Source: JAAUTT01 sp038213375
Lineage (GTDB): Bacteria; Bacteroidota; Bacteroidia; Bacteroidales; JAAUTT01
Assembly: GCA_038213375.1 (NCBI GenBank)
Contig: JBBQTB010000002.1
Coordinates: forward strand, 1 to 64,000
Direction of reading: 5' to 3'
DNA length: 64,000 nucleotides
Positions within the stretch are counted from its first letter, which is position 1. Each line of letters begins with the position of its first letter. The translations under genes were made by a program, and so were the position numbers. Below are positions 52,435 through 61,425 of the stretch, piece by piece. A model generated the notes under the pieces. It was not told where the DNA came from. It worked only from the letters and a program-made list of their open reading frames with translations, and ran no database searches.

Positions 52435-53277
52435 TTATTTTAAAACAATTTCGCTAAGTACTGGAAAATGATCCGACGGATAGTGGTTGTTTTTAGAATT
52501 GGTAAGAACTCCATGCCTTAGCACTTGCGACTTTTCATTCACAAAGATGTAATCGATCCGTTGCGATGGTATTTCAGCGAAATGAAAATCATTAAATGTA
52601 GCAATTGGGCCAAATGGTGGTAATTGAGAAATTTTACGAGTGTCAACTAATTGATGAATAATAATAAAATATGGGTTTTCAGCATCTGTTGCATTGAAGT
52701 CGCCACATAAAATTACCGGAAGTTGATCCCTGTTAATCTTATTTATCTTTTTTAGAATTAATTCAGCTGATTTTTCTCTGGCTAACTTCCCCATATGATC
52801 GAAATGGGTATTGAAGATGAAAAAATCAGAGTTTGATTGCAGATCCTTGATTTTTAACCAGGTGCAAATTCTAACTATTGCAGCATCCCATCCTATGGAA
52901 GGTTTTTCAGGAGTTTCGGAGAGCCAGAATGTTTGTTGTTCTATAACTTGAAATCGACTCTTACGATAAAAGATTGCACAATATTCACCTTTTTCTTTAC
53001 CATCATCGCGGCCTACACCAATATAATTGTGTGTTTGAAGAGAATCATTCATGTATTTCACCTGATGGTTCAAACCTTCCTGAATACAGATGAAGTCAGC
53101 CTGGAAAAATTTAATCAAGCTTACTACATCTGCTTTCCGGTTTCCCCATACATCTTCTTTGTCATCAGGTGTGTCAAGTCGTAAATTCCAAGTCAATACA
53201 TTGATAGAATTCTGCCCTGATGCCGAAATTGAAATAATTATGAGGACTGTAATTAATAGAAATAAAGATTTTTGCAT
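52435..53277 (-). CDS. exported EEP-family phosphodiesterase/nuclease
   Basis: The 280-residue protein has a signal peptide (MQKSLFLLITVLIIISISA) and a full EEP domain: LTWNLRLDTP, FICIQEG, FFIFNTHFDHMG, ILCGDFNATDAENP, RIDYIFV and PSDHFPVL. All metal and catalytic residues are present. The start at 53277 begins a clean signal peptide; an ATG at 53304 would add nine residues. It is upstream of the Nif3-like gene (14-base gap), so the two are probably one transcript. Confidence 0.88.
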   Translation of the reverse strand: MQKSLFLLITVLIIISISASGQNSINVLTWNLRLDTPDDKEDVWGNRKADVVSLIKFFQADFICIQEGLNHQVKYMNDSLQTHNYIGVGRDDGKEKGEYCAIFYRKSRFQVIEQQTFWLSETPEKPSIGWDAAIVRICTWLKIKDLQSNSDFFIFNTHFDHMGKLAREKSAELILKKINKINRDQLPVILCGDFNATDAENPYFIIIHQLVDTRKISQLPPFGPIATFNDFHFAEIPSQRIDYIFVNEKSQVLRHGVLTNSKNNHYPSDHFPVLSEIVLK

Positions 53278-53312
53278 AAAAATTTTTGGTTTTTTTGAAC
53301 ACATTTCTATAA

Positions 53313-54965
53313 ATGATGTTAAGTATAAATATAATGATATTAAACAATCTTATAGCAGTGGATACTATTGAGTCGAAAATACACATAAATTCGGACGAAT
53401 TTCTAAATAATAAGAAGGAATTCGAAAAAATTCTCAAAAATTATTATGAATCACTTGAAAAAACTAAACTTGGAGGAAGCAAGGTAGCCAGGGAGAAGCA
53501 TAAACTGCGCAATAAACTTTTAGCCCGCGAACGAATTGATAAATTGGTCGACAAAAACAGCCCTTTTTTAGAACTTTCTACATTTGCTGCTTATGGCCAA
53601 TATGCTGATCAGTTTCCTTCAGCTGGGATAGTGACTGGCATCGGTTTGATAAATGGTCGTGAAGCCATGATTGTAGCCAACGACGCAACTGTGAAAGGTG
53701 GAACATATATTAAGGAAACAATAAAAAAGCACATCAGGGCGCAGGATATTGCAATGGAAAATCGTCTCCCATGCGTCTATTTGGTTGACTCGGGTGGTGT
53801 TTTTTTACCCGAACAAGCGGAAGTTTTTCCTGATAGGTTTGATTTCGGTCGTATTTTCTATAATCAGGCTAAATTGTCAGCTGAAGGTATTGCGCAAATA
53901 TCCATTGTGATGGGATCTTGCACTGCCGGAGGAGCTTACATTCCGGCGATGAGCGATGAGTCTATTATTGTAAAAAATCAGGGAACTATTTTTATTGGTG
54001 GTCCGCCACTTGTAAAAGCTGCTACAGGCGAAGAAATAACCGCTGAAGAGCTGGGAGGCGCTGACGTTCATACTTCAATTTCAGGGGTGAGTGACTATCT
54101 TGCTGAAAACGATTTACATGCCATTGAAATATGCCGTTCTATTTTTGAAACACTTCCTAAACCAATAAAGTTTTCAATTGATCGGATTGGATCGGAGCAA
54201 CCCAACTATACTTCTGATGAAATTTATGGTCTCGCTCCGGTTGATTTGCGAAAACCTCTTGATCCAAAAGAAATTATTGCCCGTATTGTTGATGGAAGCA
54301 AGTTTCACGAATTTAAAAGTCGTTATGGTACAACCCTTGTTACAGGTTTTGCACGTATTATGGGTTATCCGGTTGGAATTATAGCTAATAACGGAGTTCT
54401 ATTTTCTGAATCAGCACTTAAGGGCGCTCATTTTGTTGAGTTATGCAATTTTCGTAAGATACCAATCATATTTTTTCAGAATATTGCCGGTTTTATGGTA
54501 GGCAAGCAATATGAAAGGGAAGGTATAGCCCGCAATGGGGCTAAGTTTGTGCATGCTGTAGCTACGGCTTCTGTTCCTAAAATCACTATAATAATTGGAG
54601 GATCATTTGGCGCAGGAAATTATGCCATGGCTGGTCGTGCTTACGATCCTGCATTTCTTTTCATGTGGCCAAATGCACGCATTTCCGTAATGGGAGGAGA
54701 ACAAGCCGCCAATGTTTTAGTTACAGTAAAGCAGGATCAGTTGAAAGCCGAAGGCAAGACATTAATTAATGATGAAATCGTTAATATGAAGGCTTCAATC
54801 CTTCGTAAATACGAAGAAGAAGGCTCTGCGTACTATAGTTCATCGCGCTTGTGGGACGACGGAATAATAGATCCCGTGGATACTCGTAAAATTCTTGGTA
54901 TGTGCATAGAAGTTTCATTGAACAGGATATTAAATGAGCCAAAAACAGGGGTTTATAGGATGTGA
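53313..54965 (+). CDS. mccB: methylcrotonyl-CoA carboxylase beta subunit (carboxyltransferase)
   Basis: The 550-residue acyl-CoA carboxyltransferase transfers CO2 from carboxybiotin to 3-methylcrotonyl-CoA in leucine breakdown. It shows ARERIDKLVDKNSPFLEL, the acyl-CoA site GSCTAGGAYIPAMSDE, FQNIAGFMVG, the carboxybiotin site GGSFGAGNYAMAGRAYDP and MGGEQAANVL. These match the MccB subgroup more than propionyl-CoA carboxylase. The neighbouring hydratase and biotin subunit fix the pathway. The start is uncertain: ATGs at 53313 and 53334 are both possible. Confidence 0.9.
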   Translation: MMLSINIMILNNLIAVDTIESKIHINSDEFLNNKKEFEKILKNYYESLEKTKLGGSKVAREKHKLRNKLLARERIDKLVDKNSPFLELSTFAAYGQYADQFPSAGIVTGIGLINGREAMIVANDATVKGGTYIKETIKKHIRAQDIAMENRLPCVYLVDSGGVFLPEQAEVFPDRFDFGRIFYNQAKLSAEGIAQISIVMGSCTAGGAYIPAMSDESIIVKNQGTIFIGGPPLVKAATGEEITAEELGGADVHTSISGVSDYLAENDLHAIEICRSIFETLPKPIKFSIDRIGSEQPNYTSDEIYGLAPVDLRKPLDPKEIIARIVDGSKFHEFKSRYGTTLVTGFARIMGYPVGIIANNGVLFSESALKGAHFVELCNFRKIPIIFFQNIAGFMVGKQYEREGIARNGAKFVHAVATASVPKITIIIGGSFGAGNYAMAGRAYDPAFLFMWPNARISVMGGEQAANVLVTVKQDQLKAEGKTLINDEIVNMKASILRKYEEEGSAYYSSSRLWDDGIIDPVDTRKILGMCIEVSLNRILNEPKTGVYRM

Positions 54966-54987
54966 TCTTCAGTAATTTATAATTATT

Positions 54988-55767
54988 ATGTTTCAAACTA
55001 TTGAGGTAAAGTCTAGTAATCAAGTAGCTACCGTTTGGTTGAATCGACCAGAGGTTCGTAATGCCTTTAATGATGTGATGATTCAGGAGCTTCATACTGC
55101 CTTTGAGGAATTGGCAATAGATGATCAACTGCGATTGGTTGTTATTCGTGGTCGCGGAAATACTTTTTGTTCCGGAGCCGATCTGAACTGGATGCGAAAA
55201 GTGGTTGATTACGATTATGAAAAAAATGTTATGGATGGCTTGTCACTCGCTAAATGCCTGTCTGTTATATTTCATTTTCCAAGGCCTGTCGTTGCCTTAG
55301 TGCAAAATTCTGTTATAGGCGGAGGAAATGGATTACTTGCAGTTTCTGATATTTCCCTTGCTTCACGGAAAACCATTTTTTCATTCAGCGAAGTTTCAAT
55401 CGGCCTGGTGCCTGCAGTTATTTCGCCATATATCATAAAACGGGTTGGTCAAACAAAGGCCAGGGAATGGATGTTGATGGGTGAAAGGTTTACGGCTGAA
55501 GAAGCAGAAAAATATGGTTTGGTTAACATGGTATTAGAAGATAACGATCTGGAACCAATGCTTGATAGTATTATTTCGCGAATTCTTCAAAACAGTCCTT
55601 CGTCCTTGCTTAAAACTAAGGAGCTGTTAAATAATCTTTCAACCATTAGTGATGAAGAATCAATGATGAGATATACTGCCAAAGTGATTGCTCATGCCCG
55701 AATTTCAAGAGAAGGACAGGAAGGTATGACCGCTTTTCTTGAAAAACGTAAACCTGTCTGGAAATAA
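54988..55767 (+). CDS. liuC: methylglutaconyl-CoA hydratase
   Basis: This enoyl-CoA hydratase/isomerase family enzyme has 259 residues. It has CSGADLNWMRKV, the LiuC/AUH-type oxyanion segment, the second oxyanion region NSVIGGGNGLLAVSD, and FSEVSIGLVPAVISPYI. In leucine catabolism it hydrates 3-methylglutaconyl-CoA to HMG-CoA. It lies 22 bases after mccB and 56 before the biotin subunit gene, the same operon order as liu clusters elsewhere. Confidence 0.85.
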   Translation: MFQTIEVKSSNQVATVWLNRPEVRNAFNDVMIQELHTAFEELAIDDQLRLVVIRGRGNTFCSGADLNWMRKVVDYDYEKNVMDGLSLAKCLSVIFHFPRPVVALVQNSVIGGGNGLLAVSDISLASRKTIFSFSEVSIGLVPAVISPYIIKRVGQTKAREWMLMGERFTAEEAEKYGLVNMVLEDNDLEPMLDSIISRILQNSPSSLLKTKELLNNLSTISDEESMMRYTAKVIAHARISREGQEGMTAFLEKRKPVWK

Positions 55768-55823
55768 TTTTGAACTAATTGGACAGAAATATTGTTAAAA
55801 CTTTTTAAAAGCTTTATTAAATC

Positions 55824-57824
55824 ATGCATATTCGCAAAATACTAATTGCTAACCGTGGTGAAATAGCCTTGCGAATCATCCGATCTGCACGAAAAATGGC
55901 TCTTGAGTGCGGTGTAATTTATACAGATAGCGAAAAAGATTCTGAATTCGTTCGCGAGTCAGATGAAGCTTTTTGCCTTGGATCCGGATCTCTTCACGAA
56001 ACCTTTTTGAATATCCCTAAATTAATTAAAATTGCCAGAGAAAATGGGTTTGATGCCATCCATCCGGGTTATGGTTTTCTTTCTGAAAACCCCGATTTTG
56101 CTCAGGCATGCCGTGATGCAGGAATACTGTTTATTGGACCAAGTCCGGAAAACATTCGATTGATGAGCAATAAAATTGAATCACGTAAATTTGTAGCATA
56201 TATTGGGGTGCCTTTAATAGTATCTGTTTCGGCAGAGACTACCGAAGAGCTGGTTCAAAAGGCATCAAATCTTACCTTTCCTTTAATTGTTAAAGCGGCA
56301 GCCGGTGGAGGAGGTAAAGGAATGAGAATTGTTACAGGTAACGATAATCTTTTTACTTCTATTGAAGAGGCAAAACGGGAAGCCAATGCTTATTTTAGAG
56401 ACGATTCGGTTTATATCGAGCAATATATCGAATCGCCAAGGCATATCGAAGTCCAATTAATTGCTGACAATTTTGGAAATATAGTGCATTTGTACGACCG
56501 TGAATGCACCATACAACGGCGATACCAAAAAATAATTGAGGAAGCCCCATCATCAACACTTTCTCCATCTATTCGCGCCTCGATGATTGATGCTGCTTTG
56601 CAAATTGCACGAAAAATGCATTACACAAGTGTTGGTACCATTGAGTTTCTTATAGATTCAAATCAGAAGTTTTATTTTCTGGAAATGAATACGCGTATTC
56701 AGGTTGAACATACCGTAACAGAAGAAATTACTGGAGTTGATATTGTTCAGGAACAAATATGTGTGGCTGCCGAAAAGTTGTTGTCTTTTAATCAGGATGA
56801 TATATTTGCTAAAGGTCATGCCATAGAATGTCGGGTTTATGCCGAAGATGCTTTTAATCAGTTTTTGCCATCTGCCGGTAAAATATTATTTTATCAGGAA
56901 CCACCGAAACGACAGGTTCGCATTGATTCATCAATTGATGCTCCAATTGAGGTTTCAATGGATTTTGATCCCATGATTGCCAAAGTAATTGCTCATGGAT
57001 CGGATAGAAATGATGCTCTAAAAAAACTTCAGGCTTCGCTAAAAAATTATATTATTCATGGAATCACCACTAACCTGAACTATCTTCAGGAACTAATGGA
57101 TCTGCCTGATTTTATTCAGAATCAACTATCAACTTCTTTTTGTGAACAATCAGTGAAAGCAATTGCTGATTCATATCAGGAGAAGCTTAAAAATATACCA
57201 CTGCAAAACATTGTGGCTGGTTACTTGTTCATTTATTTGTCCGAATCGGATACTGGTATTTCCAATCAAACTGTTTGGAACAGTATTGGATATTGGCGAA
57301 ATTTTATGTCCTTTGAACTAGATATATTAGGGAGTGTTTATAAAATTCGTTTTAGAAGATTATCTTTCGAATTGATCATCTTTTCGATAAACGAAGATAA
57401 AGAATACAAGATTTCTGCGAAGGTTGCCGGATCTTTGGCGCTGATTAAAACAGACGATGATCCTGTTGAGGTTTACGTTACCATTGCAGGAAATGAGATT
57501 GATGTTTCAATTTCGGGTTTAACTTTTTCCATCCGCCGCTTGGATTCTATTTCGCTAAAGGAGACAAGCACTTTAGATAAATCAGTTTTTTTCAGTCGAA
57601 ATGAAGTTGTTGCTCCTTTGCATGGTAAGGTACTAAAAGTTAACGTTAAACATGGGGATCGGGTTCAACAGGGGGATGTTCTTATGATTATTGAATCGAT
57701 GAAGATGGAAAACAACATATTGGCTAGCCGTGATGGACTTGTTAATTTGATTCTTGTAAATATAGGCGATAAAGTATCGAGTTCGGAATTGTTGATCACT
57801 TTAAACGAGGTAGTGTTGAATTAG
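55824..57824 (+). CDS. mccA: methylcrotonyl-CoA carboxylase alpha subunit (biotin carboxylase + BCCP)
   Basis: A 666-residue protein. The biotin carboxylase domain (about 1-445) has ILIANRGEIALRIIRSA, the ATP-grasp loop KAAAGGGGKGMR, DRECTIQRRYQK and EMNTRIQVEHTVTE. A divergent linker follows, then a C-terminal biotinyl domain with Lys627 in IESMKMEN. It carboxylates its own biotin for MccB. The domain layout fits acyl-CoA carboxylase alpha chains, not the separate AccC and AccB of fatty acid synthesis. Confidence 0.9.
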   Translation: MHIRKILIANRGEIALRIIRSARKMALECGVIYTDSEKDSEFVRESDEAFCLGSGSLHETFLNIPKLIKIARENGFDAIHPGYGFLSENPDFAQACRDAGILFIGPSPENIRLMSNKIESRKFVAYIGVPLIVSVSAETTEELVQKASNLTFPLIVKAAAGGGGKGMRIVTGNDNLFTSIEEAKREANAYFRDDSVYIEQYIESPRHIEVQLIADNFGNIVHLYDRECTIQRRYQKIIEEAPSSTLSPSIRASMIDAALQIARKMHYTSVGTIEFLIDSNQKFYFLEMNTRIQVEHTVTEEITGVDIVQEQICVAAEKLLSFNQDDIFAKGHAIECRVYAEDAFNQFLPSAGKILFYQEPPKRQVRIDSSIDAPIEVSMDFDPMIAKVIAHGSDRNDALKKLQASLKNYIIHGITTNLNYLQELMDLPDFIQNQLSTSFCEQSVKAIADSYQEKLKNIPLQNIVAGYLFIYLSESDTGISNQTVWNSIGYWRNFMSFELDILGSVYKIRFRRLSFELIIFSINEDKEYKISAKVAGSLALIKTDDDPVEVYVTIAGNEIDVSISGLTFSIRRLDSISLKETSTLDKSVFFSRNEVVAPLHGKVLKVNVKHGDRVQQGDVLMIIESMKMENNILASRDGLVNLILVNIGDKVSSSELLITLNEVVLN

Positions 57825-57872
57825 AAATAAAAAATTGCAGAAACTTAAAATTTTTATACAAAACCGTAATAA

Positions 57873-59018
57873 ATGGACATATATACTAACCAATCGCACG
57901 AGCAGTTACGGCAAAAAGTGAGAAATTTTGCTATAAACGAGGTAAAGCCTCTGGCGCGCGAACTTGATGAAAAAGAGCAGTTTTCTCCCGAACTATGTTT
58001 GAAAATGGGTCAGCTGGGCTTGTTTGGCCTTACCATTCCCAAAGAATATGGGGGTCAGGATCTTGATTATTTGTCATTTATTGTAGCCGTGGAAGAATTG
58101 GCAAGGGTTGACAGTTCCCAGGCTGCCGTATTAGCCTCGCATAACTCATTGGGAATTGGGCCTATTTATAATTATGGCACCGAGCAGCAACGTTTAAAAT
58201 ATCTACCCCGGCTTTGCACAGGCGAGGCCATTTGGGCATTTGGTCTTACGGAAAATAAGGCCGGATCCGATTCGCGGGGAACTGAATCAAAGGCGGTTTT
58301 AGAAGGTAATAATTGGTTGATAAATGGATCTAAAATGTTTATTTCTAATGCGTCAACCTCTATTTCTGCTGGAGTTACAATACAGGTGATTACCGGTGAG
58401 AAAAATGGAAAGAAGGAGCTGTCCACAATAATTGTTGAGAAAGATACAAAAGGGTATCGGGCTGAGAAAATTCATGGAAAAATGATGTGGCGGGCAATTG
58501 ATACCGCACGATTGTATTTTGAAGACGTACATGTTCCCAAAGAAAACCTGTTGGGAGTGTTGGGGGGTGGTTCCAAAATTATGCTGGAAACACTTGATGC
58601 AGGTCGTTTATCTATTGCTGCCATGGGATTGGGTTTGGCCCGGGGAGCTTATGAAATGGCAATGGATTATGCACAAACCCGTCAGCAATTTGGGAAAACC
58701 ATTTCCAAATTTCAGTCAATTGCCTTTAAGCTTGCCGATATGGCTACTAAGATAGAACTTGGAAAGAATATTTTATATAAAGCCTGTTGGCTGAAAGATA
58801 CCAATCAACCCTACGCTAAGGAAGCAGCTATGGCAAAACTTTATTGTGCTGAAATTGCACAGGAAGTTGCAAACGAAGCATTGCAAATACATGGAGCATA
58901 CGGTCTAATGAAAGAGTACGATATCGAACGCTTTTATCGTGACCAGCGATTACTCCAGATTGGCGAGGGAACATCGGAAATTTTACGGCTAGTGATTTCA
59001 AGGCATATAGGATTATAA
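57873..59018 (+). CDS. acyl-CoA dehydrogenase (in leucine-degradation cluster)
   Basis: The 381-residue flavoprotein has the usual three domains: FGLTENKAGSDSRGTES (FAD/substrate), WLINGSKMFISNA, and RQQFGKTISKFQSIAFKLADM. It ends with LQIGEGTSEILRLV, where the Glu of GEGTSE is the catalytic base in SCAD/MCAD-type enzymes. True isovaleryl-CoA dehydrogenase has Ala there and its base elsewhere (an L-E-R-L helix; here TLDAGRLS). Position suggests isovaleryl-CoA, sequence suggests a butyryl- or branched-chain-type enzyme. It is the last gene of the liu block, 48 bases after mccA. Confidence 0.85.
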   Translation: MDIYTNQSHEQLRQKVRNFAINEVKPLARELDEKEQFSPELCLKMGQLGLFGLTIPKEYGGQDLDYLSFIVAVEELARVDSSQAAVLASHNSLGIGPIYNYGTEQQRLKYLPRLCTGEAIWAFGLTENKAGSDSRGTESKAVLEGNNWLINGSKMFISNASTSISAGVTIQVITGEKNGKKELSTIIVEKDTKGYRAEKIHGKMMWRAIDTARLYFEDVHVPKENLLGVLGGGSKIMLETLDAGRLSIAAMGLGLARGAYEMAMDYAQTRQQFGKTISKFQSIAFKLADMATKIELGKNILYKACWLKDTNQPYAKEAAMAKLYCAEIAQEVANEALQIHGAYGLMKEYDIERFYRDQRLLQIGEGTSEILRLVISRHIGL

Positions 59019-59080
59019 TGAGTTGGAAGTTAGGAGTTAGATAAACCTCAATTCTAATTCACCCCTTTTAACTTCTTTCT

Positions 59081-59088
59081 TATCTTTG
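59081..59088 (+). promoter_or_regulatory. possible -7 element for the mevalonate genes
   Basis: TATCTTTG fits TAnnTTTG and lies 23 bases before the fni start. With no clear -33 box it is weak, but it suggests that fni, HMG-CoA reductase and the kinase may have their own promoter in addition to read-through from the leucine genes. Confidence 0.35.
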
Positions 59089-59110
59089 TCTAACATCATA
59101 ACCACAAATA

Positions 59111-60106
59111 ATGGAAGACCGCAAAAAGGACCATATCGACCTGGCTTTTCAATCACAAACATCAATAGAAGCACTTGACAATCGTTTTTATTACGAACCG
59201 ATGCTTTCTGCTCATCCAACAAAAGGATTGAGGCCATTTCCATTTTTAGGAAAAACTTTCAGGGTTCCTCTGTGGGTGTCGAGTATGACTGGTGGCACAC
59301 AACTAGCGTCAAAAATTAACCGGAATCTTGCATCAGTTTGCAAAGAATTTGGTTTTGGAATGGGTCTTGGTTCCTGCCGGATCATTTTAGAAGACGATTC
59401 TTATTTAGCCGATTTTGATATGCGTTCCATTATTGGCGACGATCTCCCTTTATTTGCTAATCTGGGAATTTGTCAGGTTGAACAATTGCTTAAGCAGAAC
59501 CAGGAAGAAAAAATAAGAAGTTTGGTAGGCAAACTTCGTGCCGATGGTTTGATAGTACATGTAAATCCAATGCAGGAATGGTTTCAACCTGAAGGAGATG
59601 TGCTTAGATATCCTCCAATTGATACTATAAAACGATTATTGGATAAGGTTGATTTTCCGTTGATAATTAAGGAAGTAGGGCAGGGCATCGGTCCGGCAAG
59701 CCTGAAAGCATTGCTTAAATTACCACTTGCAGCAGTTGAATTTGCTGCCTTTGGAGGAACTAATTTTGCCAAAGTCGAACTTTTGCGCGATCCCGATTCT
59801 TCTAAAGAACTATTTGAACCACTATCTCTCATTGGGATAGATGTATACCAAATGCTGGAATCGGTGAACCGGATCTATAACCTGGAAAAAAAAATTGCAT
59901 GCAAGCAAATAATCATAAGCGGTGGTATAAAATCATTTTTGGATGGTTATTACCTATTGGAGCGAAGTTTGTTACCGGCTGTTTATGGTCAGGCTTCATC
60001 ATTTCTGAAGTACGCCAGAGGGGATTATGATTTTTTGCACGATTATGTTTCGCAACAAATAAAGGGCTTGGAAATGGCATATGCTTATTTAAGGGTAAAA
60101 GAATAA
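59111..60106 (+). CDS. fni: isopentenyl-diphosphate delta-isomerase, type 2
   Basis: This FMN- and NADPH-dependent enzyme interconverts IPP and DMAPP. The 331-residue barrel begins DRKKDHIDLAFQS, with WVSSMTGGT (FMN phosphate), GMGLGSCR, the HVNPMQEWFQPEGD substrate loop, IIKEVGQGIGPAS and AAFGGTNF. It is the first of three mevalonate-pathway genes, 92 bases after the acyl-CoA dehydrogenase and 17 before HMG-CoA reductase. Confidence 0.95.
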   Translation: MEDRKKDHIDLAFQSQTSIEALDNRFYYEPMLSAHPTKGLRPFPFLGKTFRVPLWVSSMTGGTQLASKINRNLASVCKEFGFGMGLGSCRIILEDDSYLADFDMRSIIGDDLPLFANLGICQVEQLLKQNQEEKIRSLVGKLRADGLIVHVNPMQEWFQPEGDVLRYPPIDTIKRLLDKVDFPLIIKEVGQGIGPASLKALLKLPLAAVEFAAFGGTNFAKVELLRDPDSSKELFEPLSLIGIDVYQMLESVNRIYNLEKKIACKQIIISGGIKSFLDGYYLLERSLLPAVYGQASSFLKYARGDYDFLHDYVSQQIKGLEMAYAYLRVKE

Positions 60107-60123
60107 AACATTATATTTAAAAA

Positions 60124-61425
60124 ATGCCAGGAAGCATCATCAATGGGTTTTCTAAACTGTCGAAGCAGGAAAAGATAGCAGTGCTTGCCGGTCAACTTGG
60201 TGATGCTACTTTGGGCAATGAGTTGCAATCCTACAACCATCCCGTTAGCCAGGAACGATTCAACGGATTTAGCGAAAATACACTTGCCAATTTTTATCTG
60301 CCGTATGGTGTTGCTCCTAATTTTCTTATTAATGGCGAAATATTTCACGTGCCGATGGTTGTTGAGGAGAGTTCCGTTGTGGCAGCAGCTTCGGCAGCCG
60401 CAAAGTTCTGGGCAAACCACGGAGGATTTCATGCTGAGGTTATTTCTACCCTGAAAACAGGTCAGGTTCATTTTACATTCTCCGGAAATGGCGATCTTCT
60501 CCGAAAACATTGGCCGACATTAAAAGAATACTTGCTATCCAACGCCAGGTTGCATACCTCAAATATGGAAAAGCGCGGAGGAGGAATAATAAATATTTGT
60601 TTGGAAGATGGTACAGCCGACATTACTAATTATTTCAGATTAAACGTTTCTTTTAAAACGGTTGATTCCATGGGGGCAAATTTCATCAATTCCGTGCTTG
60701 AAAATATGGCCGAATCTCTGCAGGAATACTGTTTAATTCATTTCACCAACCAGGATGAATGCAACGTGATTATGGCCATACTATCCAACTATACACCGGA
60801 TTGTATCGTGAAATGCTGGGTGGAGGCTCCTGTATCTGCATTCTCTGGTATGGATGAATCGATTAGCCCGTATCGCTTTGTTGAAAAATTTGAAACAGCA
60901 GTAAAAATTGCTGAAACTGATATCTACCGTGCGGTAACCCACAACAAGGGAATTATGAACGGAATCGATGCTGTTGTGCTTGCTTCAGGTAACGATTTTA
61001 GGGCGGTTGAAGCAGGAATTCATGCTTACGCAAGCCGATCGGGTAAATATAAATCTCTTTCAAAGATTTCAACATCCAACAACGTTTTTTTGTTTTCATT
61101 TGAAGCGCCTTTAAACATTGGTGTGGTTGGCGGATTAACTTCCTCGCATCCATTAGCCGCCAGAACTATGCAATTATTGGGCAGCCCTGATGCAAAGCAA
61201 TTAATGATGATAGTGGCGGCTGTAGGTTTGGCTAATCATTTTTCGGCAATTCGTGCACTAATTACAAAAGGTATTCAAAAAGGTCATATGAAAATGCACC
61301 TTGCCAATATCTTAAATCAATTGAATGCTTCAGAGGCTGAAATAAAAGAAACAAAGCTGTATTTTGCCGCAAAGCATGTTTCTTTTAGTGGAGTAAGAGA
61401 GTTTCTGGAACAGTTTCGAAAATAA
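60124..61425 (+). CDS. mvaA: hydroxymethylglutaryl-CoA reductase, class II
   Basis: The 433-residue enzyme reduces HMG-CoA to mevalonate (or the reverse in degradative types). It has ENTLANFYLPYGVAPNF, the catalytic Glu in MVVEESSVVAAAS, the Lys in THNKGIMNG, the Asp in SGNDFRAVEAG and a C-terminal His in QKGHMKMHLANI, all in the class II layout. Its stop overlaps the next start by one base (TAATG). Its substrate is the product of the leucine genes just upstream, which is the notable feature of this cluster. Confidence 0.93.
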   Translation: MPGSIINGFSKLSKQEKIAVLAGQLGDATLGNELQSYNHPVSQERFNGFSENTLANFYLPYGVAPNFLINGEIFHVPMVVEESSVVAAASAAAKFWANHGGFHAEVISTLKTGQVHFTFSGNGDLLRKHWPTLKEYLLSNARLHTSNMEKRGGGIINICLEDGTADITNYFRLNVSFKTVDSMGANFINSVLENMAESLQEYCLIHFTNQDECNVIMAILSNYTPDCIVKCWVEAPVSAFSGMDESISPYRFVEKFETAVKIAETDIYRAVTHNKGIMNGIDAVVLASGNDFRAVEAGIHAYASRSGKYKSLSKISTSNNVFLFSFEAPLNIGVVGGLTSSHPLAARTMQLLGSPDAKQLMMIVAAVGLANHFSAIRALITKGIQKGHMKMHLANILNQLNASEAEIKETKLYFAAKHVSFSGVREFLEQFRK

